A DNA stretch of 64,000 bases from Candidatus Cloacimonadota bacterium (GTDB lineage Bacteria; Cloacimonadota; Cloacimonadia; Cloacimonadales; Cloacimonadaceae), in assembly GCA_018433885.1 (NCBI GenBank), contig JAHDQK010000003.1, positions 62,001 to 126,000 of the forward strand. Direction: 5' to 3'. The translations under genes were made by a program, and so were the position numbers. Numbering within the stretch: the first letter of the stretch is position 1; each line of letters starts with the position of its first letter. The notes under the pieces are model-generated. The model was not told where the DNA came from and searched no databases. It saw only the letters and a program-made list of their open reading frames with translations. Positions 25,799 to 35,000 of this stretch are shown here, one piece after another.

Positions 25799-28700
25799 AA
25801 TACATTGCGCGTTCGTTCAAAGATTACATCACAGGTAGGATAGAATCCCAGCTTCCTTCCATGGAATTGGGCGGGAAAATGATCTTCATGGTGGAAAGCA
25901 TCCCGGAAGATCTGACGATAGCTACTGCAGACCTTATCAGCAGTTTCTTACATAATATTGCTGATACCAATGTACTGATCAAAGTCGCCAGAACACTAAC
26001 CGATGAATGGTCAGACGAGGGCAGGGATAAGGCTGATAAGGCCGGGTGGTTGACCTTTCTGGACAATCTAGCTTATTACCGCAATGAGCCTATGCCCCCT
26101 GATAAATATAACGTGATCATCCTCTATGGGTCTGATGTGGTCACTGATTCCGCCAGTCTGGCAGATTTCAACCTTTGTAGTTTGAAGTTTGTTTGGGAAA
26201 CGGGAATGTCTCGTAGTTTCAGTCAGTGGGTTGTCGATAAACTTAGTTCCAGCGGCATAGATTTTTACAACAAAGCAGACATGCTGGTATTTGATAACAT
26301 CCTCTACCCTATCATCGAGCAGGGTAGGGCGGACCTGATATCCCTCAGCAAGTGGCTGGAGCGCTTGGACCTATCATACTGTGACAGCGTTCCGACAGTG
26401 TTAGAAGTGGTTTTGACGAAGCTACGGGATTTCCAACTACCCAATTTCACCAGCTTTCCCTATACTAGAAAAAACAAGAAATTCAATCCGTACGTCTATA
26501 AGGCTATTGAGTTCTTTAACTACACCATGTTCATTGAGGAAAACCAGAAAAGGAAGGCTGTAAAGGCCATTGATGGGATACTCGAAGCCATCGAGACCGG
26601 AGAAGAGGGATGGGAAGACCTGGAAAATGAACAGATTCGAGGCGCGTACAGTAGCGGAACGGAATTCTTGGGCGGGATGAAGAACTACGTCCTGACTGCT
26701 GACCAAGAGGAGAAAGAAAAGCTCCTGGAAAGCGATTTCGTCTTCATCTTGGACAAGATCCTGAAATTCAAGAAAAAGCAGGAAAAGAAGAAAACTAGCG
26801 TGAAGAGCCTGGAAGGAAGCCCGGTAGAAATTGTACTGACAGCCATGTGGGACAGTCTCTCAGAGTTTTCAAAGTCAAAAGATTATGGTAGCGTGGAAGA
26901 TCTAAGCAGGATAGAGATAACTGCTGACCTGTTCAAACATGACATGGAGTGGGATGACAGCGAGGGAGACTATTCCACCCAGGATGTCTCAGAACTGGCA
27001 AGAGAGTTCTTGCACAGGCTCATTGGCGGATTGGACAGCTTTATCATACAGCATACCTGCCTTAAGAACAAAGATGGCCTAGAGATTGAGATTCAGTGCA
27101 ACCTGGACAGCGATGAGATCAAATTCCGCTATAGCAGGACAGCGATCTCCGAACTGGTTTTCAGCGTGAACCTTTATGCACAGGAAGACGAAAAGCCGCA
27201 GGAAAGAAAATATGCCTGGAAACTGCCCTCCAACCATAGCTATCGCCTGGCAACAGATTTGATCAACATGGCCGCCGATGAATTGGATAGGCCAAACCAT
27301 GCGCTGGTATTACCCTTCTTCCACCTTCCCTATTATGACGAGATTCTTAAGACTTCATCCAATGACGAGCTGCGGAGGGTCTTCCTGCACAGCTTGAGAG
27401 ACTCTGCTTCAGAAGGGTCTTTCCTGAGAAATCTGTTGTCTGGGACTTGGCTGAAACATGACGATAGACTATTGCCCCATTATAGGAATCTTGCCGAGAA
27501 ATACCACCTGTTTATCAAAGCTGCCAAGAAAAGCGGATTGATCGCAGCTTTGACAGACACCTCGGTTTGGGACGTTCTGAGACAGCATTACGAAGAGGTG
27601 TTAGACCTGATAAGCACTCAGGAAGAGATGCTGAAATCTCCGATGGCTGGAATGATGCTAAGAGCATTTATGGTGATAAGAGAAAGAGAGAAAGATGGAA
27701 ATGAAGCATGGTATAGTGAGGCTTACGAGAAATCAGGGATCATCACGGTGCTTCACCCGTCTCTGCTGGAAATGCTGCAATCCCAAGTAGTTTACCAAAA
27801 CTCCTGTTTCAATTATGCCGTGAAAGCTGAAACCGAAAAAGACAAGAGGCGGGATGCCTTCAAAAAACACATTTGGCAATCCTATCTTGACCTTTCTCAT
27901 ATCAGAACACCCATAAACTGCATTCTGATCGATGATGGGCTCAATCTGAACACCAACGTTGTGGGGCATGAACTGATCCACAAAGTAGGTGATCCAATTG
28001 ATGGAGATGACCTAAAATCGACCAGGCTGATGCTGGGGATGTCTGATGAAAGCGATGATGAAATAGGCGATGTGAGCGATGCGGACATGTTCTTGGAAAC
28101 CCGGGAATCCAAACTGCTCAACAACCTCCTGTTAGACTATTTCAGGCTGCATCCCCACGCCAGGGATGGACTGAACTTAGCCGTTTATAGAAACCAGGAT
28201 ATTCAACCGATTATCGCAGCCATACACGCTTATCTAATGAAGCTTTCAAACATAAAAGATCCGAATTACTACGTTATTAGAAATGAGCGCAATAAGCCCT
28301 ACAATATCAGTGTGAGTATTTTTACCGATTCTGCTGACGATAGCGGCATAGCCCGATGGATAGAGCTTTGGAGAGAAAGATGGGAAGCGGCTGAGACTGA
28401 AAGCAAATTCCAAGTATACCGCAACTGCAGGTTTTCCATTTCGCACCGATTGATCAATACCGCCGACCATAACTCATTCTTGAGGATGATCAACGATAAT
28501 TTCAGCACCGATGTGACCATCCTGTATGACATAATCGGGACAGGAAACATCGCCGATAAGTTTAAATCCGTCGATCCCATGGACATCCGAACTCACTCTC
28601 TCAAATACCCCATCCTGGAGAAAGCCGTAGCTACGATCGACAATCCCTCTGATGAGTTTAAACGCTTCAGGATTATAAGCAATAGGCAGTTCAGCATTAG

Positions 28701-31218
28701 CTCACGGTTAGCGGGTTGCATGCATGCCCTAAAAAGTGGCAATGCCCAAAAAGGCACGGTAGTAATGGGCACCGGAGATCTCAAGCCCTGGATGGACGTG
28801 ATCGGGGCGATCCACAGCAAGTCGGAGTGGGTGATCTGCATCGATCCTAGTGTGGATGACCGCCTGATACGAGATTCAGGCAAGAAAAGCGAGCTGCAGA
28901 GGGAGATTATTGGTTTCGGCTCTGGAGTGGGCATTTCAGGTGAAGAAAACTACACCATATCGACCGAGCACTTTTCACTAAATGACATCGAAATCAGGCT
29001 GAGAGCTTCCATCAAGCAACTGCTAGCAGACACTAAATGGACTGAGGAGGACTATCAGGCTGTAGCCAAAGGAACCATGAAAGTAGCCCAAGAATTGTCC
29101 GGATTGTCGTTGGTACGTGCTACAGGGGCGGCAGACCAGTATATCAGAGATTTCATGGCATATGCCCTCACCCGTAAGATCGTGGGCAGAGATGATACTA
29201 TGTTGTGTGATAATCTGGTGACTCTCGATGCATACAGGCATTGGTTCGACTTTGCGGAAAGCGGAGTAAGGCCAGATCTGCTGTGGTTAAAGGCGAACAT
29301 AGGCCAGGATAACCGTGTGCACCTGAACCTGCATCTGATTGAGTGTAAAATGGGTAATAAATCGGAAGAACTGCTGATTAAGGCCAAACACCAGATCAAT
29401 AACGGGTTGAGTGTATTGGTAAAGGCATTCAAACCGAATTTCCAGGAGCAGCAAAATCTCGACGACGATAAGCCTGATCGCCGCTATTGGTGGATGCAAT
29501 TACATCGCCTGATAGCTGCTAAGGCCAGGATAGACAAATATCACGAACAGCAGGTCATCTCAGCGTTGGAGAAACTAGCCGAAGGAGATTACGAAATATC
29601 ATGGAGCGCTTCCGTGATGGCTTTCTGGATAGATGATGAGCATGGCACAATCAAGAAATCAGGTTCCTGGAACAACAATGAGACTTCTACTGGCAAGGCT
29701 AATGTGTTTTCGATAGGCAGGAATTACATCAAGGTACTTGCTCAATCTACAGATGAAAACACAGGAGTAATTGCTGAATTTCTGGATGAGCCTCTTTCAG
29801 AGGATGACAATGTCATGCAACAAATTGAAGACATCGACCTCCCCCCTAGTCCGGAGGATGAAGACTTTCAACCCGGTGAGACTCTGGCAGATTGGGACGA
29901 TGATGAGCCTGAAGATGATGGAGGAGATACTACGCCTAATTGGGATGACGATACAAGCCCTGAGCCCCCTCAAGAGGAGTCAACGGAAGACCAGCCTGAT
30001 ACTGAGCAAGAGCAGGAGGATGAAGAAGGCCATCGGGAAGACGATGATATTGTGTTGCCCAAGATTCCTGAGAGGATTCTCCTGGGCAAAACCACAGGTG
30101 GCAAAGAAGTCTATTGGGAGTTTGGGCATGATAGCTTAGCAAACAGACATATGGTGATATTCGGCACATCCGGAATGGGTAAAACATACGCAATACAATG
30201 CCTTCTATGCGAAATGGCCAGGCAGAACCAGAACAGCCTAGTCATAGATTACACAGATGGCTTTGTCCCAAACAACATAGAGACTGCTGCAAAACCGATT
30301 ATTACTAGTGATGGACAGACGTTCATATACAATGATCCACTTCCTATCAATCCTTTCAAAGCTCAAGTCAGCGAACAGGATGGGATGAAATTCAAGGATA
30401 CTCCAATCACAATCTCAAAGCGAGTATCTTCAATTTTCAAAAACGTGTATGACCTGGGAACCCAGCAGCTTCCTTTCACTATTGAAGTCATTCAAACCGG
30501 TATTGAACGATATGGCGATGAATTCAATCTGGACAAGATGCTGGAGATGTTTTATGAATACCTCGATGACCCATTATACACAAAGAACACTGTCCAGACT
30601 ACTATCACCAAATTGAAACCGTTTATTACAAGCAAACCCTTTCTGGTCGACAGCAGGGAAATTGGATGGAATGAGCTGTTTGCAGATGAAGAGAATAGAA
30701 GCAGAGTCTTCCAATTCCATAAAGTTGACAAGCACTCATCGAGGGCTATCATAGAATTTGTTTTATGGGACCTTTACAACTACGTTAGCAGCTATGGTGG
30801 TAAGCATTTACCCAAGGTCGTTGTGCTAGACGAAGTTCAAAACCTAGATCTGGGACCAGACGCGCCAGTGGCAAAGTACCTTACAGAAGGAAGAAAACAT
30901 GGCCTGGCCTTGATAACAGCAACACAAACTGTTAAAGGAGTTGGCGGTGTCTCTGATGCAAAGGTCAGTAGGCTATTTCAAGCGGAAATGAAGCTATTCT
31001 TCAAGCCCACAGAGAATGAGATGAAGGAGCACGCTCAACTGCTTAACAATGCTATTAGCGATATTCCGGTGAAGGAATGGACAAATCGGTTGGCAAAACT
31101 CCAAAAGGGTGAGTGTTGGGTTTTGGGAAGGCACCTGGACGATCTTTCTGGAGAACTGAGATTGAAAGCACAGAAGATTCGCATCACCTCCCTTGAAGAA
31201 AGAGGTTTCCATGGCTAA
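25795..31218 (+). CDS. sspH: SspH/DptH-like nuclease-HerA translocase
   Basis: An 1807-residue protein, the longest in the window. The first 1100 residues are helical and unassigned. A nuclease-like core follows at about 1158-1185: GVRPDLLWL supplies an Asp and LHLIECKMG the ExK, the PD-(D/E)XK pattern. A very acidic linker (about 1345-1425) joins it to a HerA/FtsK-type motor: RHMVIFGTSGMGKTYA (Walker A about 1456), PKVVVLDEVQNLD (Walker B) and LALITATQT. DptH-type proteins have this motor; coupling to a nuclease explains restriction of unmodified DNA. It overlaps sspG by 4 nt and the next gene by 8 nt. Confidence 0.8.
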   Translation: MKYIARSFKDYITGRIESQLPSMELGGKMIFMVESIPEDLTIATADLISSFLHNIADTNVLIKVARTLTDEWSDEGRDKADKAGWLTFLDNLAYYRNEPMPPDKYNVIILYGSDVVTDSASLADFNLCSLKFVWETGMSRSFSQWVVDKLSSSGIDFYNKADMLVFDNILYPIIEQGRADLISLSKWLERLDLSYCDSVPTVLEVVLTKLRDFQLPNFTSFPYTRKNKKFNPYVYKAIEFFNYTMFIEENQKRKAVKAIDGILEAIETGEEGWEDLENEQIRGAYSSGTEFLGGMKNYVLTADQEEKEKLLESDFVFILDKILKFKKKQEKKKTSVKSLEGSPVEIVLTAMWDSLSEFSKSKDYGSVEDLSRIEITADLFKHDMEWDDSEGDYSTQDVSELAREFLHRLIGGLDSFIIQHTCLKNKDGLEIEIQCNLDSDEIKFRYSRTAISELVFSVNLYAQEDEKPQERKYAWKLPSNHSYRLATDLINMAADELDRPNHALVLPFFHLPYYDEILKTSSNDELRRVFLHSLRDSASEGSFLRNLLSGTWLKHDDRLLPHYRNLAEKYHLFIKAAKKSGLIAALTDTSVWDVLRQHYEEVLDLISTQEEMLKSPMAGMMLRAFMVIREREKDGNEAWYSEAYEKSGIITVLHPSLLEMLQSQVVYQNSCFNYAVKAETEKDKRRDAFKKHIWQSYLDLSHIRTPINCILIDDGLNLNTNVVGHELIHKVGDPIDGDDLKSTRLMLGMSDESDDEIGDVSDADMFLETRESKLLNNLLLDYFRLHPHARDGLNLAVYRNQDIQPIIAAIHAYLMKLSNIKDPNYYVIRNERNKPYNISVSIFTDSADDSGIARWIELWRERWEAAETESKFQVYRNCRFSISHRLINTADHNSFLRMINDNFSTDVTILYDIIGTGNIADKFKSVDPMDIRTHSLKYPILEKAVATIDNPSDEFKRFRIISNRQFSISSRLAGCMHALKSGNAQKGTVVMGTGDLKPWMDVIGAIHSKSEWVICIDPSVDDRLIRDSGKKSELQREIIGFGSGVGISGEENYTISTEHFSLNDIEIRLRASIKQLLADTKWTEEDYQAVAKGTMKVAQELSGLSLVRATGAADQYIRDFMAYALTRKIVGRDDTMLCDNLVTLDAYRHWFDFAESGVRPDLLWLKANIGQDNRVHLNLHLIECKMGNKSEELLIKAKHQINNGLSVLVKAFKPNFQEQQNLDDDKPDRRYWWMQLHRLIAAKARIDKYHEQQVISALEKLAEGDYEISWSASVMAFWIDDEHGTIKKSGSWNNNETSTGKANVFSIGRNYIKVLAQSTDENTGVIAEFLDEPLSEDDNVMQQIEDIDLPPSPEDEDFQPGETLADWDDDEPEDDGGDTTPNWDDDTSPEPPQEESTEDQPDTEQEQEDEEGHREDDDIVLPKIPERILLGKTTGGKEVYWEFGHDSLANRHMVIFGTSGMGKTYAIQCLLCEMARQNQNSLVIDYTDGFVPNNIETAAKPIITSDGQTFIYNDPLPINPFKAQVSEQDGMKFKDTPITISKRVSSIFKNVYDLGTQQLPFTIEVIQTGIERYGDEFNLDKMLEMFYEYLDDPLYTKNTVQTTITKLKPFITSKPFLVDSREIGWNELFADEENRSRVFQFHKVDKHSSRAIIEFVLWDLYNYVSSYGGKHLPKVVVLDEVQNLDLGPDAPVAKYLTEGRKHGLALITATQTVKGVGGVSDAKVSRLFQAEMKLFFKPTENEMKEHAQLLNNAISDIPVKEWTNRLAKLQKGECWVLGRHLDDLSGELRLKAQKIRITSLEERGFHG

Positions 31219-32056
31219 GAAAGAAGTCAATACACGCTTGCCCAGGAACTTCCACCGTACTTTCAAACCGGAGCGGCAATATATCAATGCAATTCTAAAG
31301 TTTGCAGCTGAAGGCCGATCTGGCGATGCTCAAGCAATTTCTGACAAGACAGGGATTCCCACTGGTGAGTCATCAGGAAAAGTGCTTCCAACGATAGATT
31401 ATTGTCAGGGAATGGGCTTGATAACGACTAAAAGAAAGAAAGATATGTTAATAAGTCCGGAGTTAACAGATCTTGGAAGAGTGATCCTGAAGGAAGACCC
31501 CTTTGTAAAAACTGATGTGAGCCAATGGTTATGTCATCTTAACCTGTGTAACAAGTCTACAGGAGCTGAGCTTTGGCACTTTGTGTTTTGGTCAGGTTAC
31601 CACAGCCTGGGAGATAAATTTTCGAGAAACGACCTGGAAAACATGCTGGAGTCTAAGTACGGTAGCAGTAATCGCAGTTTAATTGGGCCTCTTCTCAGTA
31701 TGTACGAGGATGAAGCGTCTTTTAAGGTTTGTGGCGCTTTTCAAGATGATGGCAAGATGATCACTCGTAAAAAGGCACCAATCAAAGACGATCTGGCCAG
31801 GGGTTATGGAGCGTGGATTATAAGTTCGATGGAACTCTGGTTCCCAAAGCAGAATCAGGTTTCAACCGCTGAAATCGAACAGAAAACAGGATGGCTGACG
31901 GTTTGCAGGTGGCTGGGACAAGGAATGTCAGATATACTCGATATGGTCGAGAGAAAGGGAATTCTTAGGGTGGACAGACACATGAATCCTTGGATTCTGA
32001 GCCCTATGAAAACGGCTAGAGAAGCATACAATCAAATGTTCGATGATATGATCTAG
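31211..32056 (+). CDS. Second, diverged SspB/DUF4007-like protein
   Basis: About 281 residues from ATG 31211 (AGAGG upstream), overlapping the sspH stop by 8 nt. It is not a copy of sspB but lines up by eye along most of its length: an N-terminal helix-turn-helix-like part (AISDKTGIPTGESSGKVLPT), then LTDLGRVILKEDPFVKTDVSQWLCHLNL, which matches sspB's DPYLEDNNSYWLLHWKLN, then a helical region with SLIGPLLSMYEDEASF, and a wing-like C-terminal third. With the ATPase that follows it forms a second B-C-like module in the same operon. The function could be target choice or sensing; this is inference. Confidence 0.6.
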   Translation: MAKKEVNTRLPRNFHRTFKPERQYINAILKFAAEGRSGDAQAISDKTGIPTGESSGKVLPTIDYCQGMGLITTKRKKDMLISPELTDLGRVILKEDPFVKTDVSQWLCHLNLCNKSTGAELWHFVFWSGYHSLGDKFSRNDLENMLESKYGSSNRSLIGPLLSMYEDEASFKVCGAFQDDGKMITRKKAPIKDDLARGYGAWIISSMELWFPKQNQVSTAEIEQKTGWLTVCRWLGQGMSDILDMVERKGILRVDRHMNPWILSPMKTAREAYNQMFDDMI

Positions 32057-32071
32057 GGACTGGAGGAAATA

Positions 32072-35000
32072 ATGATCTTAAAGGACATCGTAAAGTTTAG
32101 GGGAGATAAGCTCTTCAATGGAGCTGTAAACATCGATTGGTACATAAGTGATCCTGACAAGTCACGATTAGCGGCTGAAGCATTTGTTTTTCATGGACCT
32201 GCCTATCATGGTGTTTCTCAGGATGAAGTAGGATATACTCATGGTCACAAGCTAATTGATACAGCAAGCTTCACCAAGGCAATAGTGAAAAGATCTTATG
32301 GCCATGAAGATGTCCCGTTTACATTGGCCATAGCAGGATATGGAACCGGAAAATCACACCTTGGTGTTACAATCGCGGAGTTACTGAGTGCTCCTGTAGA
32401 CAACACCCCCGCTGACATCCTTGCCAATATTTCATCTGCCGATAAGCAGATAGGTGATGAAATTGGGCTTTTACTCGATGATGCCGATAAACCCTGTTTA
32501 GTCATTGCTCTTAATGGACTCACAAAATTCGACTTTATACATGGATTATCCAACCAGATCATACAAGTTCTACGCAGGGATGGACATGACGTAAAACCAA
32601 TCGAAGATCTAAGACCCAGATTCCAACAAGCAGTCAGGATGCTGAATTGGGTCACCAGCCCCCAGTTACAGGAGGAACTGTCCGAGATTTGTGGAGGTGC
32701 TCGCCCGGCGGATATCATAGCATTGCTGGAACAACAGGATGAGGCTACATACATCAATGTAAACAAGTTCTTAAGCAAACATGATATGCAGATTAGAAAC
32801 CTACAGGGTGAATCAGTACAAGAGCTGATCGGCAGAACTGTAGAAGTCTACTGTGGCGAAGGAAATCCATATCAGTCCCTTGTCATCCTGTTTGATGAGT
32901 TTGGAAAATATATGGAATTCGCCTCCACTCGAAGTCATTTAGCCGGAAGCGGGGTCCTTCAAGAGCTATTTGAAGCCATACAAGCCTACTCACCTAAGGT
33001 CTGTTTCGTGGGTTTTATCCAGTTTGAACTGAATGCATATCTTCAACGTATGGCTACTGAGCAAAAAAACGAGATGCAGAGATACATTAGCAGGTATCAA
33101 ACTGCTGATAAGCTTTATCTGTCTACTAATCTTGAAACGCTCATTGCCAATCTGATCGAAAAGAAGAATCCCCATTATTTAGATCAAATCTTTGAGGGGA
33201 AATCAGCCTTCCAAACTTCAAATCTTGAACGAACGAAGATCAATGAGTGGTTTCCTAGCTCAAAACATATTCAGGTCTGGAATGATGCAGACCTATTTCA
33301 TAAGATAGTTAGCAAAGGATCTTGGCCCTTATCAGCATACAGTGTGTGGCTCCTTTACTACCTTTCTGCGGTTGGAAGCCATTTACAGGAAAGATCTGCC
33401 CTGGCTTTATTGATTGAAGCTTTTAACCAGTATGAATCGAGCCAGATATCAGAAGACAAAGACTGGAGGATTGCCGCTGTAGACATGATGAGCAATTCTT
33501 TTATCCAAGAACTACTGAGTTCTGAAGAATCTGGAGCGCAAGGAACCATCATGCAAGCATACCAGACAGTCATGTCGAAGTATGCTACAAAGTATTCTAT
33601 AAATCAGATAAGGATTCTAAAAGCAATCGTACTTAGTTCTAAACTAGGCTTGGTAGCAGCAAACCGGGCGGATGCAATCGAAGCTCTAGAAGCTTTGACC
33701 AATATGGACAAGACTGTACTGGCTGCAGAATTACTAACTTTGCTTGATGAGTACAACGCCATAGAGTGGGATGAGGCATACAAAAGCTTTGATATTCTTA
33801 GTGACGCGCTTCCCAGAAGTCAGTTCATCAATCACATCCGGAGGCTTTCAGCCAGTTATGATGAAAACGCCCAGTCTCAGTTATTCGTATCTTCCATCAA
33901 GGATTGTTGTGATCTGATCAAAGATATACAGAGTGATTTTGCTGAAGAAAACAAGATCAGCACCCCTGAGTGGGCTTTTCAGGCAAAAGTGGCAAACCTG
34001 GACACATTGCCTCAGCAGATCATACTTGAGACTGACAGATGGTCAAAAGCAGAGAGTATTGATGATCCCAGGGGATCAGTTATCTATGTTTACCTAGGGG
34101 AAACTGCTGATATAGACTGCGTTTCTCGAGAAGCTCATAAACTTCTCAAATCAGCCGCAGAGTCACTCAAGGTTAAAGCCGTTCCAATATTATTGGTGTT
34201 TCTGTATGATGTTGAAGCGAAACTGGGGCAAGGACTCATCGAGTTATCTATCCTGGATTCCCTCTCCAACGAAGAACTAGCAAAATTCGGCAATCTTGTT
34301 GAATCACATCGCGTGAAAATCGAACGTTCTATACAAGAAGCTGTAGAAGCACTATTGAAAGAGAAGAGGTATATCTCGCTGGGCGGAAAGCAAATGGAAG
34401 GATTGAGACTGAGTAAGGCAGCAACAGAGCTGTTCAAACAAATCTACACTCATCCTATTCTGTTTCCTTTTGATGGCTTTGCCACCTCTAGAGGAAACGC
34501 TGCTGACACTTGTTCCATGCTGACCCGAGAATTGATGCACTCTACCCTGGATTATAGCACGGTAATGGCGAAACCGGTAAGAGACAAGAATAGGGCAAAC
34601 AGCGTTCTCAAAGATGCTTGGGGTATATTCTCTGCAAATGGGAAAATCAACAGACGGCCTACCAATAACATTCTAAAGAAGCTTTCGATCGAATGGGATG
34701 AGATACTACAAGAACGGATGCTGTCCTTGCGCGAAATGTATGACACCATGATCAAGCCGCCCTTTGGAGCTAATCTAGACTCAGCCGGATTATTCTTGAG
34801 CGTTTACATCTCCCCACGCAGCAATACCTTAAACGTGTTCATAAATCAGCAGTATACGACTGTCAATGGGTGGGCAGACGACAATCTTATCAGATCAAAA
34901 CACTTCAATCCGTCAATCATGGACGGTGCCTATCTGCTCCTTAGATCTGATGACACTTCTGAGTGGGAAAACCTCCTAGACGAGTGGGAGCAAGCAGAAA

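Noticed and set aside
15662-31218. Dnd (DndABCDE-FGH) naming for the operon
   Set aside because: No DndB, DndD or DndE is present; DUF4007 and the large ATPase are Ssp components, and only the F-G-H arm is shared in kind with Dnd.
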